From NCBI GenBank assembly GCA_030549495.1, contig JAUIRK010000007.1, positions 368,501 through 432,500 on the forward strand: DNA of 64,000 nt. Reading direction: 5' to 3'. This document shows positions 12,015-23,648 of the stretch, in pieces. A program made the position numbers and the translations under genes. Source of the DNA: Nectonema munidae. Lineage: Eukaryota; Nematomorpha; Nectonematoida; Nectonematidae. Numbering within the stretch: position 1 is the first letter of the stretch; every line of letters begins with the position of its first letter. Below the pieces are notes generated by a model. It saw only the letters and a program-made list of their open reading frames with translations, was not told the DNA's origin and ran no database searches.

Positions 12015-12830
12015 CATCCACCTTTATATAGGAAGGATCGTAATAAGAAAAACTGACAGTTCTATTTTGAAAAGAGTTGATCATAATCATCCGGAAATGA
12101 ATACTAAAATAGAAGAATTTAACAAGAAAATCAAGGAATAAGCTAAAAATTTGTTAAAACCTACTTCTAAAATATATCAGTAAGTTTTTTATTTTTAAAA
12201 TAAAAAAAAGTTAATAGGAATTTTTATATTAAGGGATAATTTACCTATCCTTGGCTCTCATGAAAGAAGCCAAATAAAAGACAAGCTAAGTATTTGTCCT
12301 AAAATTCGATATAACAGAAAAAGAATACCACCGCCAAATTCAGTCCACTTCGAAATTCCAAACATTTACATCTCAGCAAACGGTTCTAGGTTTCTTCCAT
12401 TTGATGCTTTTAGCACAAACCAAAGAATTATAATTTTATATCTAAAAATTCTTAGCCATTCAAGAAGTCACCACAAAATTTCCTTCAGAACAGTCTTTGA
12501 GTCATTAAAAAATGCTCTTCCTCTTGACAGTGTAAAGATAATGAAGGGTGATTTTGAGCAAGCAATAATAACAGCTGCTAAAAGGGTTTTCTAAGTTATG
12601 GAAAATAAAAGTTATCCCAATTCATTTCTTTTTAGACATTTCCCAACGCTATACTTACTCAGGATGCTCTTTTCACTTTTGACAATGCATCTATAGGAAA
12701 AGTATTTCCCTCGGATTTGGTAGGCTATATTCAACTAGTTACTCCTTCAGAAAAAGTATAAAAATGCTACTGGCTATTGCTTTTTTGCCCAAGATGGAGG
12801 TAAGTATAGTGTTTGTCAGCATATGTTGTA
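12015..12830 (+). pseudogene. MULE (Mutator-like) transposase relic, FLYWCH-associated type
   Basis: Broken plus-strand frames read in the order expected for the invertebrate FLYWCH/MULE family. First comes KRVDHNHPEMNTKIEEF (the D-H-N-H-P zinc-finger end and following helix), then KIRYNRKRIPPPNSVHFEIP, then DFEQAIITAAKRVF. In another frame comes GCSFHF with QCIYRKSISLGF and KMLLAIAFLPK, matching the family's GC-x-FHF-x-Q-x-x-x-R-K and K-M-L-L-A-L-A-F-P block. D-F-E and the C-x-x-H pair are core-domain residues. There are several stops and frame changes, and the expected terminal inverted repeats were not found. It sits in the cyclase intron on the opposite strand to that gene. Confidence 0.7.
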
Positions 12831-14180
12831 AAGTAAATTGTGCTATCAACGGTCACCCGGTTTTCATAACAATAAAATATATTTACACTTTCTTACTATT
12901 CCCGTTTTGTTTTTTCTATTTTACTTAAGATCAAATTAGCGTATCGCAAAATGAAAAGAATGATGGCGCCTTTCTTCCTTACGAAAAAAAGAACAGTTTG
13001 GGAAGTCTTGGACTACTTTAAAAGACTGAAGAAAGACTTTGGATGGATTTACCTCAAATTGAAGCTACCAATATAAAATATAATTGGAGCGGTGGTAGAA
13101 GAAGACGAAAAGAAGCAGAAGAAATAATTATAACTGATAGCTATAGTCAGGAAAATAATTTGTGTTTTTTTTAAGTAGAGTATCTGCCTTTATTTCTTCT
13201 TGTAGTATTGAGACTACTAATGAAGCAGGCCAGTTCAACATAAATTTTAACATTTTGAATGAACATAACTCCTTCAATATGTCTTTTATTTTAAGCTGAT
13301 TCTTATTCTAAATAAATGTTTTTATTTTTTTCAGTTAATTTAGGGTGATCAGGGTTTTAGGGGATTTGACCGATGTTATCAAAATGGGCCCAGGGCCTGT
13401 GTGCCTTTTTCTGTATTATATGAGGTACAAAATAAACGTAAAATGAAAAGTGAGATCATCTTTCTCATAATATTAATTCATTTTGCATGATGAATTTTGT
13501 AAATTATAGTTGTCACCTCCTTTAGCAATGGTGGATTTTTTCACTTTTCAAAGCGACGTGGAAAAAAAGGCGTTTTTTACAGCTTCAAATTTCAAAAAAG
13601 AATTTTTTTCTCTAAAATTTTAAAAAATATTTTTAAAATTACATGAAAATATTAATATTTACAGACAGCGAACCAAAATCTATAAATGTATGTTCTAAAA
13701 TTAGCTTTTTATTACTTTAAGTCTTAGAAGGTTTTTGAAAGAGGTTTTTAAAAATTAATAAATTACATTTTTAGAATTATATCTCGAAAAATATTTGAAA
13801 ATATTTTGAAAGATTTTGCTAATAAAAAAGCTAGAAGAATCTTTTTCTAAAGGAGTATATGTAATTGGCTGATTTGCCTCTCTTAATGTTAAAAGTAAAG
13901 CAATAAAAGTATCCATAGTGCCTTAAAATTTTTTTATACCAAGAATTAAATGTCTTTTTTCCTGTTTTTATGTGTTTTTACACCGATAAATTTTACTATG
14001 TAGAGTGGGGCCTCTCTATCAGAATTATAATTGGTCCCCGCAATTCCAAGAAGCGGCTATGAGAGTGATGACCATTTTTTTAATTGCTCCCGAGTAAGCG
14101 GACATTTCTGTTTTTTCGTGGACTGTTTACCTTAATGTTTAACTGTTTTGTATTAATCTTTCGATTGTGTATCTTGTCTT
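12831..14180. other. Non-coding intron DNA after the MULE relic
   Basis: A plus-strand frame around 12935-13150 (with a short arginine-rich run) could be the tail of the MULE transposase, but no motif proves it. The rest is AT-rich with no recognisable feature. Confidence 0.4.
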
Positions 14181-14201
14181 AATAATAATAATAATAATAA
14201 T
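14181..14201 (+). repeat. (AAT)n microsatellite
   Basis: About seven perfect AAT units. Confidence 0.85.
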
Positions 14202-14514
14202 GTTTTTTTAATGTTTTTCAAACAATTTACTTTTACTTCTTCACATTTTTATGATATTGCGCCCATAAATTTCCTATTATTATAAATTAAAATTAGTAGC
14301 AGTGTTATAAGCGAATTAATTTATGTTACATTAAACCAGGAGAATCAAGATGTACTTACTTTGAGTAAATGGCTCAGATACTCAGATTTTTCAAAATTGT
14401 GCTCGCCGTTAAAAATTTGCACACTCCCCCGGTTAAAGACTATTTTTTCTTCATAAGAACGGTTACACTTTAGTGAGTGAAGATTCACTTTGAGTGAGAT
14501 ATTATGAAGCTTTA

Positions 14515-14755
14515 AACTTCCTCATCTCTTTTAAAAATTGTTTCCTGGCGTTGTGATTTTGGCGTAGATTACACTTTGGTGAGCGAGAAAAGTGACAGAG
14601 CAAATGTAACACAGGGGAAGATAGGCCAGCTAGAGAGAGATAGAGCGGCTTATGCACAAAGAACTTCTTACTTCAGAGATTTTCCATGGAACTTCAGAGA
14701 TTTTCCATGGAACTTCAGAGATTTTCCATGGAATTTACTTCAGAGATTATCCGTC
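14515..14755 (+). repeat. Repeat 'X', copy 2, with internal 21-bp triplication
   Basis: This is the inverted counterpart of 11136-11343. Positions 14670-14732 hold three perfect tandem copies of a 21-bp unit starting acttcagag and ending ttccatgga; a diverged partial unit follows. Because 21 is divisible by three, the array leaves a frame open (a 113-codon frame crosses it), but that frame has no other sign of being a gene. Confidence 0.7.
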
Positions 14756-14912
14756 TACCTACGATACAGACGCGTGCTCAATCTCATAGATGTGGTGAAG
14801 CGTATGCGAGATAAGAATACACAGCGTTCACAAACGCGTAATGCAACATGTGTTAATCTTTCTTCGCATAAGTATGCTCTAAAATCAATAACAAGCGTGC
14901 TAGAATCAATAA

Positions 14913-14976
14913 TGTGATTTATTCTTCGCACACTCTCGGTATAAATATAATGAATTCCCTTCGTTAAAAATCAGAG
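14913..14976 (+). repeat. Promoter-like repeat 'Y', copy 2
   Basis: Shares with 10970-11033 a tcgcaca block, then tcggtataaatata, then cttcgttaaaaa and cag at matching spacing and in the same orientation. It lies about 160 bp downstream of repeat X copy 2. In copy 1 the neighbouring X is flipped, so the two loci differ by an inversion. Confidence 0.5.
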
Positions 14977-15133
14977 AGGTGGTATCTAAACTAAATAAAA
15001 ATTGTTTTGAAATAAAAGGGGACTAAGATTAATCAACAACTTTTAGATTCGATCGACATTTTTCACTTCAAAAAGTAATTTAAAATGCATTAGAAAAACA
15101 TTATACTGACCTATGATGACCCCTAAAAAGTAA

Positions 15134-15150
15134 ATATATATATATATATT
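15134..15150 (+). repeat. Short (TA)n tract
   Basis: About eight TA units. Confidence 0.7.
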
Positions 15151-15762
15151 TATTTTCTACAGTATTCTTTAACTATGACATTTTAAAAAGTAAAAAACCA
15201 TATTCTACCTTTGTTAATATGAAATATTGGAAAAAATAGTATATAAACTCATCGCGTTAATTATTGGTATTTTTGTAACAAGATAAAAATTGACTGACCT
15301 CACATAAAAGCAGATTTTGCAAAAAGAAAAACATATTTTTTTATAAAACCTAGCCTATGTTAGCCACAAAGAGTATAGCTTTCCAATGGTACCATTTTCA
15401 ATCAAAATTTTTCTTTAAATCTTCACATTATGCTGGTCTATACAAGTTGTCCCTTTTTTTACTAAAATTTTGACCAATTACATAAACATTTCAACCAATC
15501 ATATAGTTTTCATGAAATAAAACTGCAATTTCAAAGTTAAGTGTTTTGAACTTTTATGTGGAATTTTTGGAATGGTGCTTTCAATATGTATTGAAAATTT
15601 TCATTTTAAGTATATTTTTTTAGCATTTTACGATTAATATAAAGATTTCAATGAAAATTTGCAAATAAAGAATCAAACTTAAGAAGAACTTCAGTGGCGA
15701 ATGTTTAATAATAGTTAACTGGACTTGCAATAAATCAAAATGGCTTAAAATTGAGCTTTTAC

Positions 15763-15915
15763 CTGTTTTTCCTTCTCGATGTCACATTTTATGCGATATT
15801 CAATGGACTTTTGGCCATCATACATCATTTTGTTGTAGGTTTTGCTGTTTAATATATTTAATACAAGTCCAGTTGCATTTGTGAGAAGCGTTTCAACAAT
15901 AATCACGTAAAAAGG
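15763..15915 (-). CDS. Adenylyl cyclase exon: last membrane helix and charged linker to C1
   Basis: A 153-nt (51-codon) exon that starts and ends on codon boundaries. It opens with a hydrophobic run (PFYVIIVETLLTNATGLVLN), continues through a polar stretch and closes with YRIKCDIEKEKQ. That is the conserved charged linker (I-E-x-E-K-x-x-Q type) that links helix six to the cytoplasmic region in membrane cyclases. The next exon begins DSLLLSIIP, so the joined order K-E-K-Q then L-L-L-S is exactly the family pattern. The donor gtaaaa and acceptor tttag are acceptable. Confidence 0.85.
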
Positions 15916-16152
15916 CTAAATGTCATAAATAGTAGAAATAATTAAAGTGCTTTTATAAAATACTAATTTTAATAAGTTTGCGCATTGTATATAAAACGTA
16001 TAATAATAAGATAAAAAATAGCAATTTGAAAAGATAGCATAGAATTTTTAAATAAGTATGTATAATCCCTGTTTTATGTTATAAACAGACATAATTTTCA
16101 TGAAATGGAAGTAACAAAAAGGAAATAAACGCACAATTAGTTTTGGAGTTAC

Positions 16153-16256
16153 GGAAACATGAAAATTAATTTGGGTTCTAAATATTTTGTTGTTGACAAA
16201 TGCTGTTAGAAGCAGAAATGAGATGAAAGCATCGTCGAAGTACCCAGCCAAAGGAT
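16153..16256 (-). CDS. Adenylyl cyclase exon: membrane segment
   Basis: A 104-nt exon encoding PLAGYFDDAFISFLLLTAFV and then polar residues ending NFHVS. One hydrophobic helix is present, as expected in the middle of the first membrane domain. It ends on a codon boundary at donor gtaact, matching the next exon. Its acceptor (ggtag) leaves two nucleotides of a split codon, which matches the preceding exon only if the weak donor at 17095 is used. Recognition rests on position, phase and hydrophobicity rather than sequence identity. Confidence 0.6.
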
Positions 16257-17095
16257 CTACCACCAGCAGGAAAAGTATTTTGTATTGTTTTCTTCAGCCT
16301 GGATTTGTCTCCACGAGATTTGATGCTTGTGCCTAGACCGTGCCCGTTTTTCCACTGAAACTACCATTTACACGAAATCTGTTTTTGTAAAAATTATTTT
16401 CACACAAGAACCGATTTCTAACAATAAAATATATGTGAAAGGCCCATTTTCGTGGGACGTATGTGACATTTGGATGCGAAAATATAGCACAAATATGCCA
16501 AAAATCGTCTTCAAAATATTCAAAACTCTTTTGATATGAAAGTGAATATTTTGACTCTGAAGATAACTTTACACAATTCGGTTTGCTTACTATGTTATAA
16601 ATTCACAAAGATTCCAGCCGTATATAAAGTCGTACAGATATGAATTTTGAGAAAGTTTACAGGTGTAGGAATTTGAAAGATTTCTATTTTTTGACAACTT
16701 GATAGTTTAATAGATTTGTGGGATCAGTTTTTGTTAAAAAATTAAACTTCTAGTTTTTTAAAAAATATGTTTAAGTCCCCATTTTATAAATAACATATGT
16801 GGGTATCAGGTATTTTACAACGGGACACAAATAAGTACATATAGAGATATTTTATTTGCCAAACGAAAAATCCAAAAACATTTAAAATAAGTAACTCAAA
16901 GCTTTTTCAATTAAATTTTCGTTAAAAAATTTATAAACGGAAGTTATAATATCCTTTGAAGCTTAGGAGACATTTAAATCAAGATAAAATAAATTTCAAA
17001 CAAGATCATTGAAAAGAGATTTCGTGAAAAACAACTTCAGGAAGACGCGCAACTTAAAATGAGAATGGAAGCAAAAAAAGGTACTTGCAAGTGAC

Positions 17096-17287
17096 TTTTT
17101 TTGTAGCCGATGATGAAGAGCAGAGTCACTGTGAAAAGGAAGGCGGTCACGAGGCACTCAAAGACACTTTGGTTCAGAAAAATGTAGATGATGAGAATCA
17201 CGGCGAAATTTTCGAAAAAAGAAGTTAAGTGCATTTTGACGGAGATGAAGGTTAGCGTCAAGCTCGCCAGTAAGAGCATGGATGAGG
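17096..17287 (-). CDS. Adenylyl cyclase exon: membrane segments (3' border uncertain)
   Basis: Encodes two to three successive hydrophobic helices (SMLLLASLTLTFISV; AVILIIYIFL; LVTAFLFTVTLLFIIGY). It has noticeably higher G+C than the flanks. The acceptor at 17288 (gtttag) leaves two nucleotides that complete a codon begun in the 19306-19432 exon, so the phases join. The 3' border is uncertain: GTCACT at 17095 fits the phase of the next exon but is a poor donor, GTACCT at 17084 is a better donor but does not fit, and the open frame continues to 17037. Confidence 0.6.
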
Positions 17288-19305
17288 CTAAACGAAAAAG
17301 CAGGCATTTCTCATTTTCTCTTTGTCCTCATTTTTCTTGGAAGTCGGCATAGAGGAGCACCAAGGCCCCGAATAAGGAAGATTTAGTAAGCCACATGAAG
17401 TACCAAAAAGTGCCATGAAAGAAAATATTAGGTCCTTTCTCCCGGATTTTTCCAAAAGAAAGAGATCACTTAAAAACTTAGGTTTAAAAAGTAGTAAAAG
17501 ATGGCAATTTTTTTTTGTTGATTAAAAACTTTATTAATTCAAGGCAGATGGAAAGACAACTATAAAATAACGTAGGTAGAAGATCAAAAAATTAAATGAA
17601 TAAGAAAATATTTAAATGAGCTAAAAAATAAAGGGCTTAGCACATAAATTTCTAAAATTTTATGATTTGGTTGTCGCTATAGTGTTGTTGTAAATTTAGA
17701 ATTATATCTTGTCTTTAAGGGTGGGCCCATCTCTTAAACTAGGAGTCCTCAATCTGGCATTTGAGAGCTATTGATTATTATTGATGTAAGAACCATTTCA
17801 AATACTTAACACCAATTCTCTTAGTAGGGCCAAATCCTAACCCAAATAAGATGACGTGGTTCATAACGGTAAAAAAGCGCAAGAACCAATAATATAATCA
17901 ATACAACGTCACGCTCTATATTCGCTAAATCATCAACACACTTTCAATGATCCATAGCCATTTTACTGTTTGCTTAGCTTCTTCATATCTCACCTTCAAC
18001 AGTGTAGTACTGTATCCCTTTTACTCATTTAGTTACCTTGAATCAGGGGCCCGCAACCTCAGACCTGCAAGGCAGATCCCAGCCTTTCATGGCTTTACGT
18101 CCAGTCCGCTAAGCAATTCAGTTCGCCATACTCCAGCGGAAAGGTCTTTCCTGCCAAAAAGAAGCTTCACTTTCCTTAGTGAATTAAAGAATTTATGTTT
18201 TCACAATTGTTTTTCAATTTATTGGAAAGAGAAACTTGATAATTTTGACTATTACAGTTAAAATGATCATTAGTAGGAGTTATTTCCGACTCTAATGCAT
18301 AAGTTTTGTTGCAATCATTTTATAGACCAATTTTATACCATGAAACTAAATTGAAAAACTTAAAATGAGGAAGAGGATTGAAGAAATTGGTAACACGCTT
18401 TTTAAAAATGCAGCGCCATCATTTGGAATCATTTTTTGCGCTTATTAAAAATTTTCCCAAAAAAAGCTTAAAAGCTTCCTTTTTGGCTTTGATTTCCAAT
18501 GATTACATATATCGTTGGTATTTTTAAGCTTCCCATAATTCCTAGAAAACAGCTTATAAATAGTCTAAAGAAGTAAAGAACAGTTGTAAATAGCAAGCTT
18601 GTAATAAGTGTAATAAGTTACAATATTAAAACAAAACTATTTTATCACAGAAGAATCGTCATGAAGCATACGTGAAACAACCTCTTTTAGAAAACCTTTC
18701 TACAACGATTATAAAACCTTATTCACTAGAGAAACAATAAGGTAAATAAAGTTTATGAATATTCATTTTTAAGTTTCCCATTATAACTTAGTGATATAGT
18801 CACTGGGTGTTGAATATTAGCTTATTTTTCATAAAATCTTTCAGTTGCAAAATAGGTTTACATTTTGAATTTTGTATATAAGTCATTTTGAAGTGATGGG
18901 TTTTTTAAAACTCATGAACAATGAAAAAAAGAGATTTTTAAGAACTTAGCAGTTCAACTAGAGAAAAGCTAGGCTACCATGTTTATAATTGGTTTTTGCA
19001 CAAATTCTGAAAGACGGTATGATCTGCCTTTTTATTCCAGTGGCCTTTTTATTCCTACAACCTGGACTGTATAAGAAAACAAAAGTTTCCCATTTTTCTT
19101 AAAGTGTACAATAAAAAGTCGAATTACCATTCTAAGTTTGTCAGACGAAGAAGATTTAAATATAAAATGCGAAATTAAATATGGAAAAAAGAATTTACAT
19201 GCCTTTGCGCTTTCCAAGCTTTGTTAATTATAAATAAAGACGCGGCGTGAAGCAGGGAAAGCGAAGAAATGGAGTCTTGTGAAATAAAAAATTGGTGTGC
19301 CTTAC
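17288..19305. other. Cyclase intron with hAT-like ends and an extra hydrophobic frame
   Basis: At 17351-17440 the minus strand encodes a hydrophobic stretch including SLFGALVLLYADF, with no good donor. It might be a discarded or alternative membrane exon. At about 17742 (aggagtcctcaatctggca) and 18045 (caggggcccgcaacctc), two sequences resemble hAT left ends of the CAGGGGTCCNCAAC type. No partner end or transposase is visible for either. Confidence 0.35.
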
Positions 19306-19432
19306 TTATCAGACCAATTCGCGTGTAGAACAGGGCGAACACCTTGCTCACGTTCATGGTGAGGGACAGGATGAGCAGCACTCCGGCCAAGAAGAGCGCA
19401 ACAACGTTCTCTTTGTGGAACCGGTTTGATAA
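19306..19432 (-). CDS. Adenylyl cyclase exon: first recognised membrane segment
   Basis: A 127-nt exon encoding LSNRFHKENVVALFLAGVLL and then ILSLTMNVSKVFALF and YTRIGLI: a polar lead, then a strong membrane helix. The acceptor is ctttttag and the donor gtaagg. One leftover nucleotide joins in phase to the exon at 17287. G+C is raised compared with the flanks. Assignment to the cyclase is by position, strand, phase and helix content. Exons encoding the amino-terminal cytoplasmic part should lie further right but were not found. Confidence 0.6.
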
Positions 19433-21780
19433 CTAAAAAGGTACGCACATTTCAGATTGCGGGAAATGGGATACGCGGCCATCTGCTGAAATCATCATTT
19501 TAGAGAAGTGCACTCTCCGAATTCGCCGTGCAAAGATGCTAGACACAAATCGGAACGAGTTGGTAAAGTGCGTCTCACGAAGACGCCATTCGCTACTCAT
19601 CATAAGCAAAGTTCAAGCGCCAACATTTGTTCGATATGCGGTGTCTAACTTATTTCAAATAAGTTGCGCCCCTACTTTTCTTCATGGTTTAAATTTCAAT
19701 TTTGTCCAAATTCCTTTCGTTCAAGTTTGTAGGTGTTATTAAAATCAACATTCAATTCTTCTCGAATTAAACTATTAAAATCTAAATTATTAAATTTTAA
19801 TTTTCTAAAAATTAATGTAAAAAATTAACGCTCAAATATTCAATTAACATAAATGTGAATAGTCAGTAAAATGTTTACGTTAAAATATCATTCTGAGATT
19901 CATAATATTTCCTGGCACTTAGTGATCAGAATAAATCAAATCACCTAATTTCCCATTTTACTATACCAGAAATGAGTTATTTCTACCAACCAAATTTCTC
20001 GGTCCACCAGCCATCCACTACCACTTATAGGCTGTTTACCTATGAAAGCTTTGGAAGTTGAGATCGCAAGTTCAAATTGAATGAGCCACGAAAACAATCA
20101 ATGCTGGCATTCATCACCATATGCTTATATTTTATGATGATTTAAAAATAAATTCCTCATTTCTCAATGTAGGCCTATATTAAAATGTTTGCTTCATTGA
20201 AACAGATACGCAACGATGGCCCAAAATATGCAACAAACTTTTAGTACCACTAAAAGCATAATTTTACACCCTGTCTTGAAAAAATTGAGCGAGTATTCGT
20301 TTCCTTGATTTACGAAGTTTTATCATTTAACCGAGGTAATAATTAACGCTTTCAAGAAAATATAACTCAGAAATTTATATTTGAAACTTCCTTTACAAAT
20401 AAACAATAGATGAGATAAACGATTATTTGAAATAAAATTGTATGAATGAAGTTCCAAAATAATAATCGGTGCTGCCTTTAAATATATTATGGCAAAACAT
20501 CGATATTTTAGTTAAATACGAAACTTGCTGTCATTAATTATTGATATCTCTGCTAAATTTATTTCAGACTTTTATAAATTAAAAATTCATTAAATTTATT
20601 TTAATGGCATAGCGATATTCGATCAGAAAGAAAGAACAGCGCAATTACTGTAGTTGGTTTCTTACAAATGTTTACAGACTCAATTATTTTTTTAATTATT
20701 TCCATTATATCAAGAAGAAGAAGAAGAAGAAGAGGATATTCAAAAGACGCCATGAACATTATTGCTATATTCTTTAAGAAATTAGATGTGGAGAATAGTT
20801 TGCAAGGCACTCATAAGGCCTAAAAAGCGCTTAAATGAAAGGCTTAACTTAGCAAGCATTATTTTTTTTTATCTATTTTTCAATCTTGACATTCTCAAGT
20901 TCAAGTAGTTTAAACGAAGCGGAGAGCTGTCTAGATCATATATAGGCTTTGCAAACTACACTTTCTTTTGATACAGAGAGTTCTGTAAACGTGCACTGCT
21001 AATTTGTTCAAAGTCCTGAAGAGAGGCTGACATGTGATTGATCTTTGCGTATGTAAAAAAGTAAAAATTATGGATAAAGGTGAATTAAAATGTCTTTCAA
21101 TTTGAGCAAATTATTTGAATGACGAAAAACTTCTCATTAAAAATTCGTCTTAGAGCTCTTTTTGTAGACGAAAAATGAAGTGAGAATTACAATGTCCCTA
21201 GTTTATTAAACTGTAATTACGATGAAGAAGAAAGAGAGACTTATAAAGACAAGTTGATTTCAACATTCAATAAGGTAGACTTTACAGCTGTAGGAAAAAC
21301 TTTTTTTGTTTTTTTAGAAAACCAAAATATGCCTAAATGAAGATGCTGATTTATTTATGCGACTTTTCCAAGATAACGTATTATCAAGTAGTTAAAAGCC
21401 CAGGTAGTTAAAAGTGCGGACTTCTTCAATTCAGCCGTTGTGCAGGCGAAATGTCAGAGGAAAAATAGAATGTAAGGATTCACGGAATAAGTTGGCCAAC
21501 ACCACTCACGCCACCTTTGTATTTATACTTTTTATTTATACCCGGTTAAATCCACCTGAATCACTAACTTGAACCCTAACCCAAACCTAGACTTAAACAT
21601 TTTAATTTTTTTAAGTATCTGAGTTTTACGTCTTTGATAAAACAACTCAAAATCTAACGTTTTTTGATATGTACTATGGCAGTTTATGGCTTTTTAGTTC
21701 TGTAGGTGAGCATGGACTTTTTGTAGAATGACTATTTCGGCAAACGGGCGTTTCATCGAATAAGTCGTTTGTAAAAAATA
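19433..21780. other. Gene-free AT-rich stretch
   Basis: No exon or element is supported. There is a short (AAG)n run at 20712-20734, and low-complexity A/T tracts are common. Confidence 0.4.
20712..20734 (+). repeat. (AAG)n microsatellite
   Basis: About seven AAG units. Confidence 0.8.
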
Positions 21781-21789
21781 ACTTCTTTA

Positions 21790-22640
21790 TTTAAATTGAT
21801 AAATAGTAGCAAGATGATGCATTTGTCTGAATTACCTTTGAAAAATACAAGTAATTTCTTTAGTAAATACGAGAACATATCTTTGTTTTCTCTTGATTCT
21901 CATTTTAAACTATTTGCGAACGATCTTAAAAGTTACTGCGCATCAACTGACACATCTCAAAGGACTTTACAAACGGATCTCTTTGCTCTGTACGAATGGT
22001 GCAACACTTGGGGCATGCATCTCAACTTCTCTAAATGTAGTCACCTTCAAATTGACTCAAAGAATAATGTCCACTATTACATAGCTGGCTATGATATTAA
22101 ACGAGTTGACTTTATTAGCGATCTTGGAGTCACTATCGACAAAACTTTGAGTTTTGATGATCATTTTTCAAAAGCTAATTCAAAGGTTCATTCAATATTT
22201 TTTCAAGTCTTTAGCCACTTCACTGTATTCGATACGGAAATAGCACTACCATTATATAAAGGCCTGATACGACCACACCTTGAATTTGGTAAAGCAATAT
22301 CCCATCCAACGCACACAAAAGATATGGGAAATTTAGAAAAAGTGCATAGATTTATAACCAAAAAATAAAAGGACTTTAAAAATTAGATTATATGGAAAGA
22401 CTACATAAATTATCTTTAGCATACAGGTACAAGCGTAATGATATGATCACGGTATCCAATAAAAAATTTATGAAAACGAGATGCACAAAAGCTTTTCTCA
22501 AGGCCTCATTTTCGAATAGAATTAAAAACGACTGGAATAATCTTCCTAAGCATGTTTTTGATTCCCCCTCTTTGCAAATCTTCAAAAACCGCTTTGATTT
22601 TGATTGGAAAGACATGATTTTTACCTTTGATTAAACCGAA
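21790..22640 (+). mobile_element. 5'-truncated non-LTR retrotransposon (Jockey/CR1-like LINE), 3' end of reverse transcriptase
   Basis: A 190-codon frame at 21796-22368 followed by an 80-codon frame at 22392-22634 covers the carboxyl part of a LINE reverse transcriptase. Landmarks in order are HFKLFANDLKSY (the position of the F-A-D-D box), ALYEWCNTWGMHLNFSKCS, ISDLGVTIDKTLSF, LYKGLIRPHLEFG, LEKVHRF, then DWNNLPKHVFDSPSLQIFKN near the end. The catalytic A-D-D reads A-N-D, so it could not polymerise. A frame break separates the two parts. The upstream fingers domain and endonuclease are absent, as in typical 5'-truncated insertions. Clade assignment is by wording only. Confidence 0.88.
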
Positions 22641-23590
22641 CTCCTTACGTTTGCACTATCAATTATACCACTAATCCTGGATGGATTCACATTTTCTTTC
22701 TTTCACACGATGCGATCTTCACAAGCTTATACATTTTTCGCATATTATGTTATGTTATGAACAATCATTGTAGTTTATCTACATTACCGCTATAGCTTGA
22801 GATAGTTTTGCTATAATTCTAATCCAGATTTAGTTCTAAGTTCTAACATTTTATCAAAAATTGAGAAAAGAACAAAAAGAAAAATATTACAAACACAATC
22901 ACAGACACTTTATTACAATTCTCTCTTTTATGCTTCAGTATGCGTAGTAACATTTATTTTTTCCTGGAATATTTGTGTAATTTATTCGACACTTTGATTT
23001 ATTTACTTCGAAAACAACATCAAAACAGCGTCTACTTAGCTCTTATAGTGATCTAACGTTGTTGTTTGTTTTGCTCTTTGTTAGTCGGTCATTCATTCGA
23101 TAAAATGTCTGCTCACCCAAATGTCTTTAGAGGAAAGTGGGAATACCGACAAATAGCGCTTTTTTGAATGCCAAAGGAATTTGGTATATTTGCGTAAATC
23201 AACTAAAAACCCCTTTCAAATTGCACTGAAATATATGCATATCACTCAAGTTTATGGATTCACAAGTGGAATGAATTGAGAGAATTAATTACCCTTTGAA
23301 GTGAGATTAGCAAAATGAGCTTTATAATGAGGAATGCGGAAATAAGAAACATTGAGTGCGTGTAATCTTTTTGCTTCACCTTCAGTTGATGTTTTTTGTA
23401 AAGGTCCTCTAACTCCATTTCAATCGTTCAATACCTAAACGGAATGTTTGAATGTTATTTTATCCATGTTAATTTTGCATCTTTACCAAAGGGTAGTTTG
23501 TTATTATCGGTTTTGAATCGAAAAGATTTATTATCTAAGTATATTTTCCCATATGTTTCTTGGAATTAATGTAAATCCTTCATTCTATTT
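22641..23590. other. LINE 3' flank and unique DNA
   Basis: The LINE tail probably ends soon after 22640; a tatgttatgttatgaa run at 22745-22760 may be its simple tail. The rest shows nothing recognisable. Confidence 0.4.
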
Positions 23591-23594
23591 AAAG

Positions 23595-23645
23595 AAGTTT
23601 TTCATTGCGAGAATAATCTTGCATATTTAACCGAATAGATATATA
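23595..23645 (+). repeat. 50-bp segment duplicated at 26094-26143
   Basis: Starts aagtttttcattgc and ends ccgaatagatatata. Both copies lie immediately left of a hAT-family end, so the flank was copied together with the element end. Confidence 0.85.
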
Positions 23646-23648
23646 CTG

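Noticed and set aside
14576-14917. 113-codon plus-strand frame with FRDFPWN repeats
   Set aside because: It is kept open by the 21-bp tandem repeat (a multiple of three) and has no ATG at its start, no domain and no splice context.
21893-22084. 63-codon frame overlapping the LINE frame
   Set aside because: It is an alternate-frame shadow of the reverse transcriptase relic.
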